Shown piece after piece: positions 8,271 to 16,858 of a DNA stretch of 60,496 nucleotides. Within the stretch, counting starts at the first letter, position 1, and each line of letters opens with the position of its first letter. The notes under the pieces were generated by a model. It was not told the origin of the DNA and searched no databases. It was given only the letters and a program-made list of their open reading frames with translations. The position numbers and the translations under genes were made by a program. Location: the NCBI GenBank assembly GCA_905233245.1, contig CAJODK010000004.1:1-60496 (forward strand). The letters are read 5' to 3'. Source of the DNA: an uncultured Prevotella sp. (GTDB lineage: Bacteria; Bacteroidota; Bacteroidia; Bacteroidales; Bacteroidaceae).

Positions 8271-9524
8271 ATGAATCTCCCTGCTGACTTCATAGACTAT
8301 ACTCGCTCCCTCTTTGGTGAAGAGCGCTGGCGGCGTTATCTCAGCGCTTTCAGCGAGTCCGCTCCTGTCAGCATCCGTCTTAATCCCTTCAAGCCTCTTC
8401 TCACCTCAGCCCTCTCACCTCTTACCTCTTTTTCCGTTCCTTGGTGCAGGAATGCCTACTATCTCTCCGAGCGTCCCAATTTCACCATGGACCCACTGCT
8501 CCATGCCGGCGCCTACTATGTGCAGGAAGCCTCAAGCATGTTCTTGGATTACGTATTACAGAAACTTTCAACTTTCAACTTTCAACTTTCAACTATCTTG
8601 GACCTCTGCGCCGCCCCAGGAGGCAAATCCACGCTCCTCAGAGCTGCTATGCCTGATGATGCCGTGCTGTACTCCAACGAGCCCGACCGCCGTCGTGCCA
8701 ATATCCTGATGGAGAATATGCAGAAGCAGGGACATCCGCGTGTCATAGTCACTAACAACTACCCACGTGACTATCAGAAGTCGGGGCTCTCCTTCGACTT
8801 CATTCTGGCTGACGTGCCATGTTCGGGAGAGGGTATGTTCAGGAAGGACGAGGGCACTATTGCAGAGTGGTCCTTGCAGAATGTCATGAAGTGTCAGGCT
8901 CTGCAACGCTCTATCATCGAGGATATCTGGCCTTGCCTCAACGATGGTGGTATAATGGTCTATTCCACCTGCACCTTCAATACTCGCGAGGATGAGGAGA
9001 ATGTCAAGTGGATTATGGAGACGCTGGGTGCTGAGATTATCCCCATAGAGACCAGGGCGGAGTGGGGTATTACGGGTTCCTTGCTTGAGGGCTTTGATGC
9101 TCCAGTCTATCGTTTTATCCCTGGCATCACTTGTGGTGAAGGGCTGTTTATGGCCATTCTTAGAAAGAGAGGTGAGAGGTCTAAGGTCGAAGGTCAAAGG
9201 TCTAAGGTCGAAGGTCAAAGGTTAAATGTTCTTCACGACGGTATGAAGATAGAGCCGATGGTGAAGGGCAGGAAGGTGATACCAGCTCATGCCGAGGCGC
9301 TGTCTATAGCTACTGCGGAGGAGAAATATCCCCGTTCCGAACTCACCAAGGATGATGCCCTGCGCTATCTGCATCATGAGGCGCTGGTGCTGCCGCCGGA
9401 TACGCCGCGCGGCTATGTCATAGTGACCTACGAGTCCTTGCCGCTGGGTTTCGTCAACAATCTGGGAACACGCGCCAATAATCTATACCCCAAGGAGTGG
9501 AAAATCAGAAGGGATATCCAATAG
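8271..9524 (+). CDS. rsmF: RsmB/RsmF-type rRNA (cytosine-C5)-methyltransferase
   Basis: A 417-aa NOL1/NOP2/Sun-family RNA m5C methyltransferase with a C-terminal RsmF-like RNA-binding region. The SAM motif DLCAAPGGKST, the motif IV cysteine in LADVPCSGEGMF and the motif VI cysteine in VYSTCTFN are all present, so it should be active. The protein carries two in-frame microsatellite peptides. One (about residues 97-107) comes from AACTTTC heptads at 8563-8597 just before the SAM motif; the other comes from GGTCNAA heptads at 9171-9226 and joins the catalytic and C-terminal domains. The 3' end overlaps the convergent tamL gene by 20 bp. The exact rRNA target is not readable from sequence. Confidence 0.88.
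   Translation: MNLPADFIDYTRSLFGEERWRRYLSAFSESAPVSIRLNPFKPLLTSALSPLTSFSVPWCRNAYYLSERPNFTMDPLLHAGAYYVQEASSMFLDYVLQKLSTFNFQLSTILDLCAAPGGKSTLLRAAMPDDAVLYSNEPDRRRANILMENMQKQGHPRVIVTNNYPRDYQKSGLSFDFILADVPCSGEGMFRKDEGTIAEWSLQNVMKCQALQRSIIEDIWPCLNDGGIMVYSTCTFNTREDEENVKWIMETLGAEIIPIETRAEWGITGSLLEGFDAPVYRFIPGITCGEGLFMAILRKRGERSKVEGQRSKVEGQRLNVLHDGMKIEPMVKGRKVIPAHAEALSIATAEEKYPRSELTKDDALRYLHHEALVLPPDTPRGYVIVTYESLPLGFVNNLGTRANNLYPKEWKIRRDIQ
8563..8597. repeat. Heptamer repeat (AACTTTC)x5 inside the methyltransferase gene
   Basis: Four AACTTTC units plus AACTATC. The same heptamer array recurs in the intergenic spacer at 16641-16675. Confidence 0.9.
9171..9226. repeat. Heptamer repeat (GGTCNAA)x7-8 inside the methyltransferase gene
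   Basis: The units GGTCTAA, GGTCGAA and GGTCAAA occur twice in the same order, flanked by GGTGAGA and GGTTAAA. It encodes a repeated Arg-Ser-Lys-Val-Glu-Gly-Gln peptide. Confidence 0.9.
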
Positions 9525-11829
9525 CGAAATTGAGGCACTGGATATCCTTGAATTTATGCGATGGTGCCTCGTAAGGGTAGTGGAGAGCAAACCCCCAGTC
9601 CAGACGAAGTACGAAGTAGTCCAGGTCATAACGCAGGCCTACACCGGCATCCACAGCGATGTCTTTCTTGAAGGGGTCTTGTCCAAACTCCTCCTTCAGG
9701 CTGTTGCGTCTGTCATTGTTGATTACCCACACATTACCTGCATCCACGAATACCGCTCCATAGAGCGAACCGAAGAGTCGCGGACGGTATTCCAGGTTCA
9801 CTACGAGTTTCAGGTCGCCGTTATGGTACAGATACTGGCTGTTGCTGTCGTCTATATGCAGTCCGCCAGGTCCTACGGTACGCATGGCAAAACCACGCAG
9901 GTCATTGGCACCACCTATGTACATCTGTTCGGAGAAAGGTCCCTCCGCATCGTTGCCCAGCGGCTTCATGATGCCGCCATAGAAATGGAATACTGCAGAG
10001 GTGTAGTCACCCAGTTGCCATGTCTTGCGGAAGTCGGTCTCCAGTTTCAGGAACTGTGAGAATGGCGTGCCCAGCACTTGCTTGCCTTTCTCGTTCCATT
10101 TCTTGTCGCTGAAGGCGGTAAATCCCAGATTGAGCAGATTGCCTGCCTCTGTGAAGGTTGCCGACCAGTATATAGGATTGCGGTATGTCTGCGGTGAGGT
10201 GTAGGCGTAGGTGTACCTCATGCGTGGCGTAAACTCATTCCTGTTGGCCATCATCGTGACTGCCGACTTGCTGGTCTTCTCGTTGAAGGCATCCGAACGG
10301 TCCGTGGTGCGTCCGTAGGTGAGGCTCAGTGGTGTGAAGGAATTGACGGAGCATGCTGATGGCTGGAAGAGGTAGGTCAGTTCTCCCGTAAAGACGTTCC
10401 TGGTGAAGAATCCAGCCCTGCGCATGGTCTCTGCATTCAAACTGATTTGCGTCACTGGGGTGGTGTACCAGCGTTTGCGCTTACGCCACAGATGGGGCAG
10501 GAGGAGTCGTGGCAGTTCCAGTGAGACACCTGCCGAGAAGTCATACGAGTCACCAGCGGCGTCATTGGCCGACATCTGTATCTCGTAGTTGGCGCCTATA
10601 TTGAAACTCAGCAGTTCGCCGCCACGGAAGGCGTTGCGCTTCGTCAGTCCCACGTTGAGTCCTGGGCCGAATCGTCCGTTTGTCCTGCCCTTGGCGAGGG
10701 CGCCGAATGTGAAGTCGTATGGTTTGTCCAGCACGGCATTGACAGTCATGTCCAGCACGCAGGCTCCTGCTCGTGCTTCGCCGTTCTTCTCTCCTATGCT
10801 GTCGGGCACTATTACCATGCTGCCGTCAGGATTGCGGCGTGGCGTGTAGGTGATGTCCACGTTAGAGTATATGCCCTGCGAGGTGAGGTTGTTGAGCGAC
10901 TGATTGTGGGCGTCCTGTGAGAATATGTCGCCTGGTCGCATGCGCATCTGCCTGATGAGCACTCGCGGACGTATGGCGGACTTCTCTCCTCCGAATTTTA
11001 TGGTGAGGTAACGTCTCTTCACCGAGTCGGTAATCTGTTCAAACATCTGTCGCTTGATGCTCACCGTCGTCGAACCTATCACCCATCTGCGCATAGCCTC
11101 CTCAGGCAGCGAGTCTACGAGGTGCACCTGCATCTGTACCTTGCCGGGCACCTGTATCGTGTCGGCGAGGAATGTGGTGTACTTCTTCTGGTAGTAGTAG
11201 TATCCCTTGTTGCGGAAGAGGTTGTAGATGCGCGTCCTCTCGTTGTCCAGCAGGGTGGTGGAGAAGGGTTCGTCGCGCTTCAGCAGCGACTCCGACTTCA
11301 GCAGCCTGTCGTAGGAGTCGGTAGGGAAGTTGGCATATGACACAGAGTCGATGGTGAAGAGGTGTCCGTAGTTCACGTGGTAGCGTATCTTCGCCTGTTG
11401 TGGTTTGACATCCACTATGTCGTAGCTCACCTTGCCGTGGAAGTATCCGTTGTTCTGCAGCACATTCTCCGCTACCGATGTGCGCAGTGGTGCGTTGACA
11501 TTCTGCATCAGCACCGGTGCCTTGCCAAATGACTTGTTAAGCCATTTCTTGAATATGCCGCTGGAGTCGTGGCAGGAGTTCCATATCCACAGTCCGTAGG
11601 GCAGGGGAGTGCGGTGGTATGGCGAACCGAACAGTGCTCCGTTGGGTGCTATGGAGAGTGCCGCCTCCAGTTCCTCCTGCGTGGCGTCGTGGTGCTCGCA
11701 GGGCTCGTAGTTCTGCCAGTCTATGGGTTCCAGACCTATGTAGAGCGTCTCGCCAGGTTGCAGGGAGGAGGTGGTGGAACAAGAGGTGACCACCATTGTT
11801 GTCAGTATGTATAATAGGTATTTTTTCAT
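9505..11829 (-). CDS. tamL: TamL: lipidated TamA/Omp85-family outer-membrane protein
   Basis: A 774-aa Omp85-superfamily protein with POTRA-like domains in the N-terminal half (for example TVSIKRQMFEQ and the later NVDITYTP) and a C-terminal 16-strand barrel ending in LNFAIGYPF. The fold motif GGANDLRGFAMRTVGPGG matches the conserved L6 loop (R-G-F). Its signal peptide has a lipobox with Cys17 (VVTSC). This is the hallmark of TamL, the lipidated TamA variant of Bacteroidota, which partners TamB in outer-membrane biogenesis. It is directly downstream of tamB with a 4-bp ATGA overlap, so the pair is translationally coupled. The 3' end runs 20 bp into the convergent methyltransferase gene. Confidence 0.88.
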   Translation of the reverse strand: MKKYLLYILTTMVVTSCSTTSSLQPGETLYIGLEPIDWQNYEPCEHHDATQEELEAALSIAPNGALFGSPYHRTPLPYGLWIWNSCHDSSGIFKKWLNKSFGKAPVLMQNVNAPLRTSVAENVLQNNGYFHGKVSYDIVDVKPQQAKIRYHVNYGHLFTIDSVSYANFPTDSYDRLLKSESLLKRDEPFSTTLLDNERTRIYNLFRNKGYYYYQKKYTTFLADTIQVPGKVQMQVHLVDSLPEEAMRRWVIGSTTVSIKRQMFEQITDSVKRRYLTIKFGGEKSAIRPRVLIRQMRMRPGDIFSQDAHNQSLNNLTSQGIYSNVDITYTPRRNPDGSMVIVPDSIGEKNGEARAGACVLDMTVNAVLDKPYDFTFGALAKGRTNGRFGPGLNVGLTKRNAFRGGELLSFNIGANYEIQMSANDAAGDSYDFSAGVSLELPRLLLPHLWRKRKRWYTTPVTQISLNAETMRRAGFFTRNVFTGELTYLFQPSACSVNSFTPLSLTYGRTTDRSDAFNEKTSKSAVTMMANRNEFTPRMRYTYAYTSPQTYRNPIYWSATFTEAGNLLNLGFTAFSDKKWNEKGKQVLGTPFSQFLKLETDFRKTWQLGDYTSAVFHFYGGIMKPLGNDAEGPFSEQMYIGGANDLRGFAMRTVGPGGLHIDDSNSQYLYHNGDLKLVVNLEYRPRLFGSLYGAVFVDAGNVWVINNDRRNSLKEEFGQDPFKKDIAVDAGVGLRYDLDYFVLRLDWGFALHYPYEAPSHKFKDIQCLNFAIGYPF

Positions 11830-14800
11830 TTTATCGAGTCCTTTCTAATCGCTCCTCCCCTCGGGGAGAAAGAGGGGGCTGGGTCTTTCCCGAAGATGCC
11901 CTTGAGGGTCTGTGCTTTCTTCTTCCACAGGTATCCTGCGCCGTACTCGCTCAGGTAGCCCTCCAGGTAGTCATATACGTTACGCTTGTAGTACATCTGC
12001 AGGTATTTGTTTGACTGCTCTGACAGACGGTACTGCAGTTCCACATTATTAAAGAACGACTTGTTCTGTCCGCTCACGTCAGGACCTGACGATACCTTGC
12101 CGCCCACGGCGATGGAGAGGCGGTTGTTCCAGAATCGCTTCGCAAACTTGAATGTGTAGTCGTTGTGCATCGTGCCGTCCTGCTCCGTCGAGCTCTCCAT
12201 GCCAAACGACAGGTCGATGGTCTTCAGCGCATTGCCTGCTATGGTGTTGATTTGCGATTGCAGGAAAGAGTTGAGGGCGGAGTTCATGGAGAATTTCGAT
12301 GTATTGCCGTCGCTCAGGTACATGCCTGTAGTGAGCAGGGTGACAGCCAGTTTGCCGCGCTCCTCTGCCGACTTCATGCTCAGCTCGTCGGCTATGGTCT
12401 GATTCTCCGGTGACTCGATGAGGAATTCCAGTCCCATATCGTTGAGCGTCTTCGAGAGCTTCACTCCCGTGCGGAATGTCACCATCTGGTTCACTCCGTC
12501 CATGCTGACACTTGCCTTAGTTGTCTCCATCGCTGTAATGTGCAGGCGTGGGTTCATCATGTCGCCCGACCACTCCAGGTAGCTGCCGTCCTCTATGGTG
12601 AATGTCTTGAGCGGTATTACCGGCAGCGAGTATTTCATCTCGCCCTCGGTGATGGTGTAGCGTCCCGTCAGTTTCGTCTCTTCGTTGACATACGAGTATT
12701 TCAGGTCGCCGTTGCCTATGAGGTCCAGGTAGTTGTTGTGTGCTCCGTCCAGCCAGCACTTGATGTGTGCGCCCTCCTGCACTCCCACGCTGAGCACCAT
12801 GTCCATGCCGTCTATGGTAGGACGTGTGACGGTGATGGAGTCGCCGTTCTGCAGGTCGGTGAATGTCACGAGGTCCTTCAGCTGATTGTCTGTCGTGATA
12901 GGCGAGTCGCGCAGCACGTAGTAGAGGTTGGTGGATGGCAGCACGTCTATCTTGCCCCTCACGTTGAGCTTGTCCAGTTCGCCGCGTATGAACATCAGGA
13001 AGTTGACGTACATCTCTCCGTAAGTCTCCGAACGGCTTGTCTCCTTGGCGTTGATGAGTTGGAAGTTCTTGGCTCTCATCCTCAGATTTACCTTCATGTG
13101 GTCTGTGTCGGCGAAGTCCACCTCACCCTGTGCCACCAGAGGTTCGTCGTTGGGGGCATAGAGTTGGAAGTTGTCCAGCAGCAGTCGGGAGTTCTGTATC
13201 CTGACGGGGTCGTTGTCCATCCTCAGTCTCACGCCGTAGGGCACGGAGAGCAGGGCAGCATCCTCCATGAGGAGTTCGCCGTCCACCTGCGGCTTCTTCG
13301 TCGTACCCTGTATGGCGAGCGTACCTTCTGCCGTTCCTTCGAGTCCTATTATCTGGTCGGGGATGAATCCGTTGACCATCATCAGCGGGAATTTCTGCAT
13401 GTGCATCTTGGCGTTGATGTAGTCCGTGGTGGCGTTGTAGGTGCCTGTCAGCGTGCCTACCTCTGTCTCGTCCTTGTATATCACGCCGTCTATGTAGTGC
13501 GAGCCGTCGCCCTTTGGCATGTAGGTGAATTCCGTGCCTACGTTGCCCAGTTCGCATCCCTCGTACAGCATATTCTTGATGTTCAGGTCGCTCGATATGG
13601 CGAATGTCTCGTCAGGATTCTGCACCACGTGGAAGTCGCCGTCCATTATTCCCTCCGCATTGACGGCATAGGGCAGGGCAGAGAGCAGTCGTCCGATGTT
13701 GAGTTTGTTGACAGACAGCGTCAGGTCCTGCAGGTACCCGTTGTCGTCGTCCTCCTCTAACTGTGCTCCGCTTGCGCCTGAGCTTTGCGAAGAACTGTAC
13801 ACCTTCACTCCCGTTCCGTCGCTTGCCAGCAGGTCTATGTCGGCATATATGCGGTTTTTCTTGGTCAGCAGTATGTAGTTGTCGTCATTGAGGGTGAATA
13901 CGTCATATCCCAGCGTAGGATTCTTTGGCACCAGATGCAGCCTGATGCCATTCTCCTCCATCGTGGCCTCCGCACCCAGTCTCAGAGCCAGTTTGTCGTC
14001 CTTGTCCCACAGTCTCACTCCTGCCACCAGTCCGTGGTCGAGCAGCGTGCCGTCTATCTTGGCGTTGAAGACGTAGTCGTTAGGCGGACGGTTGATTATC
14101 TGTGCCTGGTAGGATATCTTCATCGGGTCGTTCTTCGAATTGATGCTCACCCTCACCGTGTCCAGTTTGTACCCCTGCGTCCGCAGTCCGTCGAGCCTCA
14201 TGTCGCCGAATATGCCGTCCTCGCGCGAAGTCCTCAGACTGAGGTCCAGTTGTCTGTAGTCCACGTCATACGCCTTCGCTATGCGATACACGGGATTCTC
14301 CTGTCCGCTCTGCACCGACAGCGTCATCCTCGGCAGGGCATTGCGTATGGCCTGCTGGTCTATGGTGCGTGTCTGCCACAGTTTGTCTATCACAGCCGAC
14401 ATGCGGTCCGTGCATCCCAGTAGCCACTCGTAGTCGCCCTGAGCGTTCATCTTCATGGCAAAGTCGCCGCAGTCCACCTTCGCCGCCGTCGTATCGCGGC
14501 TTGTCAGCACGTCGAGCACCACGTCGTCCACGTGGTACGTCTTTGCAGAGTCGGTGATGGCGATGTCGCTCACCATTCCCTGCACCCTGTAGTATTTTTT
14601 GAGGTCGGTCTCCACGTCCATGTGTCCGCACAGCGCTATGGAGAGCGGATTCTCGCTCATGCCCAGTCGCATCAGGTTTATCCTCTGCATGTCCGTGGTC
14701 AGCGTGAGTGCTGTAAGGCCCTTGCCGCCTTGTCCGAAGTACCCGTTCACGTTAACGTTCCCGTTCAGGTCCTTTCCGTGAGAATAACTGTGAACTGTGA

Positions 14801-16355
14801 ACTGTGAATTGTGAACTGACGCTGTAGCGTCCACGTTGGAGAGCAGTCTGGTGTCAAATCCCACATTCCTGTTCACGAAGTGCGCCACGTTCAGGTTCTT
14901 CGCCTTGATGTCAGCATTCAGGTTGCTGCTGTTAGCATTTCCGTTTACCTTCGCCTTCACTACGCTTCTTCCCTCATATATCGTGGCGTCAGCACTATAG
15001 TTAAGGTTAGGGTTAAAGTTAAGGTTAATATCCGCCACTGTTCTCATCTGTGGCAGGTTTATCATCTTCGCCGTACTGCGGTCCAGCATGCCCTTTACGA
15101 AGTTGAGGTTGTACGTCTGCGCCTCCACGTGCATCTGTGCGCTCATCCTCTTTGTATCCGCCAGATTGTTAAGGTTAAGGTTAAGGTTAGCGTTGGTCAC
15201 CGTCGGCCAGTTCACCTTCATCTGAGGAATCCTCATCTGCGTCATATTGCCGTGCGCCTCACCCTTCACAGCGATAGGGTAGCGGGGAGCGCCCTTCAGT
15301 TCTACGAACCTTGCCAGGTCTCCGTGTCCTATCTCGCCGTCAATCTTAGCATCGATATGTCCGTTGTCCAGATCCAGACTGCTCACGGGGTTAGGTCGCA
15401 TCTTCACATTGAGCGCCATGTGACTGCTCGGTGTCGCCACATTGCCGTCCAGCAGCATCTTCGCCGAGTCTATCGCCACGTCAGCCCTCAGCCTCAGAGG
15501 CAGTCTGTCAATGGTATTAGCCATAGTCAGCGTTCCCTTTCCCTCTCTCACCTTCGCCCTTATGTCGGGGTCGCAGTAGTATATCGAGTCCACCGTCAGT
15601 CCCAGGTCAGCCAGCCACACCTCCTTATTATTATAGTCGAAAGCCGACTTAGCCATCTCTGCATGGCCCACCTGATACAGACCCTTCTCCAGGTCGAAGA
15701 AACCATCCCTCGCCCTCACGTCACCCAGCCTCGCAGCGATAGTAGTGTTAGAGTTAGTGTTAGGGTTAAGGTTAAGGTTAACGTTAACGTTATTAACGGC
15801 CACATCCCTCACGTAAATCTTCCACAGATTCTCACTCTCCGTCGTGTCCTCAGGCACCGAGTCGGGAATCTCCACCTGCAGCTTCGCATCCGCCAGCATT
15901 ACGCTGCTCAGTCTCACCACCGAGCTGTCCAGGCTCACGCTCGCCACGGGTGGGGGAGTGTTGTCTATCTTCATCTGCCCGATGTATCCCTTGATGCGCG
16001 CTGCATCTATCAGGTCCATCGTATTCACGTGCGTCTCGTTGATTTCCAGTTCATTCACCACCACCTCCTTCTTCAGCAGCGGCCACAACTGCACATCCAC
16101 TATCGCCTGCTTCACATGAAGGATAGTATCGACCTTTGACCTGACAAGCACCTCCTCCAGACTCAGGTCCAGCGGAAACGCCAGATGCACTCCACCCACC
16201 GTGATGTCCATCCCCGTCTCCTCGCTCGCATATTCGCTCGCCTTATCTACTGCCCATTTCTGTATCGGAGGAATATACAAGGCGATTGCCAGCAGCAGTA
16301 CCAACACCACCGGTGTCAGCACGATTCCCGCTCCTATTTTGGCAATCCGCCTCAT
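11826..16355 (-). CDS. tamB: TamB-type translocation/assembly module protein
   Basis: A 1509-aa inner-membrane-anchored protein (one helix at about residues 10-30) that spans the periplasm as a long repetitive beta-structure. The C-terminal ~400 residues form the TamB/DUF490 domain. It works with TamA/TamL in outer-membrane protein or lipid transport. The frame is interrupted by microsatellite-encoded peptides: Asn-X runs from hexamers at 15747-15794, 15168-15197, 15000-15029 and 14742-14765, and a heptamer-coded stretch at 14784-14818. All are in frame and in the N-terminal half. The -7 box ends only 8 nt before the ATG. No genes opposite are credible despite long antisense open frames. Confidence 0.93.
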   Translation of the reverse strand: MRRIAKIGAGIVLTPVVLVLLLAIALYIPPIQKWAVDKASEYASEETGMDITVGGVHLAFPLDLSLEEVLVRSKVDTILHVKQAIVDVQLWPLLKKEVVVNELEINETHVNTMDLIDAARIKGYIGQMKIDNTPPPVASVSLDSSVVRLSSVMLADAKLQVEIPDSVPEDTTESENLWKIYVRDVAVNNVNVNLNLNPNTNSNTTIAARLGDVRARDGFFDLEKGLYQVGHAEMAKSAFDYNNKEVWLADLGLTVDSIYYCDPDIRAKVREGKGTLTMANTIDRLPLRLRADVAIDSAKMLLDGNVATPSSHMALNVKMRPNPVSSLDLDNGHIDAKIDGEIGHGDLARFVELKGAPRYPIAVKGEAHGNMTQMRIPQMKVNWPTVTNANLNLNLNNLADTKRMSAQMHVEAQTYNLNFVKGMLDRSTAKMINLPQMRTVADINLNFNPNLNYSADATIYEGRSVVKAKVNGNANSSNLNADIKAKNLNVAHFVNRNVGFDTRLLSNVDATASVHNSQFTVHSYSHGKDLNGNVNVNGYFGQGGKGLTALTLTTDMQRINLMRLGMSENPLSIALCGHMDVETDLKKYYRVQGMVSDIAITDSAKTYHVDDVVLDVLTSRDTTAAKVDCGDFAMKMNAQGDYEWLLGCTDRMSAVIDKLWQTRTIDQQAIRNALPRMTLSVQSGQENPVYRIAKAYDVDYRQLDLSLRTSREDGIFGDMRLDGLRTQGYKLDTVRVSINSKNDPMKISYQAQIINRPPNDYVFNAKIDGTLLDHGLVAGVRLWDKDDKLALRLGAEATMEENGIRLHLVPKNPTLGYDVFTLNDDNYILLTKKNRIYADIDLLASDGTGVKVYSSSQSSGASGAQLEEDDDNGYLQDLTLSVNKLNIGRLLSALPYAVNAEGIMDGDFHVVQNPDETFAISSDLNIKNMLYEGCELGNVGTEFTYMPKGDGSHYIDGVIYKDETEVGTLTGTYNATTDYINAKMHMQKFPLMMVNGFIPDQIIGLEGTAEGTLAIQGTTKKPQVDGELLMEDAALLSVPYGVRLRMDNDPVRIQNSRLLLDNFQLYAPNDEPLVAQGEVDFADTDHMKVNLRMRAKNFQLINAKETSRSETYGEMYVNFLMFIRGELDKLNVRGKIDVLPSTNLYYVLRDSPITTDNQLKDLVTFTDLQNGDSITVTRPTIDGMDMVLSVGVQEGAHIKCWLDGAHNNYLDLIGNGDLKYSYVNEETKLTGRYTITEGEMKYSLPVIPLKTFTIEDGSYLEWSGDMMNPRLHITAMETTKASVSMDGVNQMVTFRTGVKLSKTLNDMGLEFLIESPENQTIADELSMKSAEERGKLAVTLLTTGMYLSDGNTSKFSMNSALNSFLQSQINTIAGNALKTIDLSFGMESSTEQDGTMHNDYTFKFAKRFWNNRLSIAVGGKVSSGPDVSGQNKSFFNNVELQYRLSEQSNKYLQMYYKRNVYDYLEGYLSEYGAGYLWKKKAQTLKGIFGKDPAPSFSPRGGAIRKDSIK
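14742..14765. repeat. AACNNN hexamer repeat x4 in tamB
   Basis: Read on the minus strand: AACGGG, AACGTT, AACGTG, AACGGG, coding for an alternating Asn-X peptide. Confidence 0.85.
14784..14818. repeat. Heptamer repeat x5 in tamB
   Basis: The units are ATAACTG, TGAACTG, TGAACTG, TGAATTG and TGAACTG on the plus strand. It sits 18 bp from the hexamer array at 14742-14765. Confidence 0.85.
15000..15029. repeat. GTTANN hexamer repeat x5 in tamB
   Basis: GTTAAG, GTTAGG, GTTAAA, GTTAAG and GTTAAT on the plus strand; they encode INLNFNPNLN on the minus strand. Confidence 0.9.
15168..15197. repeat. GTTANN hexamer repeat x5 in tamB
   Basis: GTTAAG three times, then GTTAGC and GTTGGT; they encode an Asn-Leu-Asn-Leu run. 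Confidence 0.9.
15747..15794. repeat. GTTANN hexamer repeat x8 in tamB
   Basis: Eight hexamers of the form GTTANN give a 16-residue peptide with Asn at every second position (NVNVNLNLNPNTNSNT). This is the longest hexamer array in the window. Confidence 0.95.
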
Positions 16356-16363
16356 ATTCCTTG

Positions 16364-16371
16364 CAAAGGTA
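16364..16371 (-). promoter_or_regulatory. Promoter -7 element of tamB, 8 nt from the ATG
   Basis: TACCTTTG on the minus strand ends 8 nt before the start codon. The transcript is predicted to have almost no leader. Confidence 0.65.
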
Positions 16372-16380
16372 ATAATTTTA

Positions 16381-16408
16381 ATTCATAATTCACAATGCAC
16401 AATTCATA
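16381..16408. repeat. Intergenic heptamer repeat x4
   Basis: ATTCATA, ATTCACA, ATGCACA and ATTCATA lie between the tamB promoter and the tRNA-Cys terminator. Confidence 0.8.
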
Positions 16409-16420
16409 TTTTTGTTAAAA

Positions 16421-16460
16421 GAAAAAAAAGAAGCTACCCAGAGGGAGAGGGAAGCTTCTT
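16421..16460 (-). terminator. Terminator of tRNA-Cys
   Basis: An 8-bp stem, AAGAAGCT (16428-16435) with AGCTTCTT (16453-16460), is followed on the minus strand by a run of T. Confidence 0.75.
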
Positions 16461-16464
16461 AGCG

Positions 16465-16536
16465 AGGTGCGTGGCGGAGTCGAACCGCCTTGGCTGGTTT
16501 TGCAGACCAGAGACTAAACCGTTCATCCAACGCACC
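16465..16536 (-). tRNA. tRNA-Cys (anticodon GCA)
   Basis: Read on the minus strand: acceptor stem GGTGCGT/ACGCACC, anticodon arm CTGGT-CTGCAAA-ACCAG with anticodon GCA, and T arm GGCGG-TTCGACT-CCGCC. The span is 72 nt and CCA is not encoded. Confidence 0.95.
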
Positions 16537-16571
16537 ATTCTCGGATTTGCGGGTGCAAAGGTACTCATTTT

Positions 16572-16606
16572 AATTAAGAATTAAGAAATAAGAATTAAGA
16601 ATTCAT
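16572..16606. repeat. Intergenic heptamer repeat x5
   Basis: AATTAAG, AATTAAG, AAATAAG, AATTAAG and AATTCAT lie between the two tRNA genes. Confidence 0.85.
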
Positions 16607-16640
16607 ATTCTTTTCACTTTTTTTAACGCTAAATCCCCAA

Positions 16641-16675
16641 AACTTTCAACCTTCAACTTTCAACTTTCAACTTTT
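16641..16675. repeat. Intergenic heptamer repeat (AACTTTC)x5
   Basis: AACTTTC, AACCTTC, AACTTTC, AACTTTC and AACTTTT, ending 5 bp before the tRNA-Leu -7 box. It is the same word as the array inside the methyltransferase gene at 8563-8597. Confidence 0.9.
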
Positions 16676-16680
16676 CTTAC

Positions 16681-16688
16681 TACCTTTG
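16681..16688 (+). promoter_or_regulatory. Promoter -7 element of tRNA-Leu
   Basis: TACCTTTG lies 11 nt upstream of the mature 5' end. No clear TTG is present at -33; the heptamer array occupies that place. Confidence 0.65.
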
Positions 16689-16699
16689 CAGTCGCTTTT

Positions 16700-16781
16700 G
16701 CGCCTGTGGCGAAATTGGTAGACGCGCTAGACTTAGGATCTAGTGTTTCGCGACGTGCAGGTTCGAGTCCTGTCAGGCGCA
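16700..16781 (+). tRNA. tRNA-Leu (anticodon UAG)
   Basis: Acceptor stem GCGCCTG/CAGGCGC, anticodon arm CTAGA-CTTAGGA-TCTAG with anticodon TAG, a long variable arm typical of class II tRNAs, and T loop GGTTCGAGTCC. CCA is not encoded. Confidence 0.95.
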
Positions 16782-16789
16782 CCCTCCAC

Positions 16790-16817
16790 GCTCTCCTCAT
16801 CCTGGAGAGCTTTTTTT
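16790..16817 (+). terminator. Terminator of tRNA-Leu
   Basis: The 7-bp perfect stem GCTCTCC/GGAGAGC with a 7-nt loop is followed by seven T. Confidence 0.9.
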
Positions 16818-16858
16818 ATGCGTTTCTGTAAAGTCAATGCTTCAAGCCCATAAACACA

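Noticed and set aside
15000..15794. GTTAGG/GTTAAG arrays as telomere-like or contaminating eukaryotic repeats
   Set aside because: They are in frame within a convincing bacterial tamB, and the same hexamer family occurs in several other bacterial genes here.
12540..16139. Long open frames (400+ codons) on the plus strand opposite tamB
   Set aside because: They mirror the tamB codon pattern, are rich in His/Val/Arg/Gln as expected for antisense of Asn/Asp/Leu codons, have no start signals, and show no domain. tamB has full domain support.
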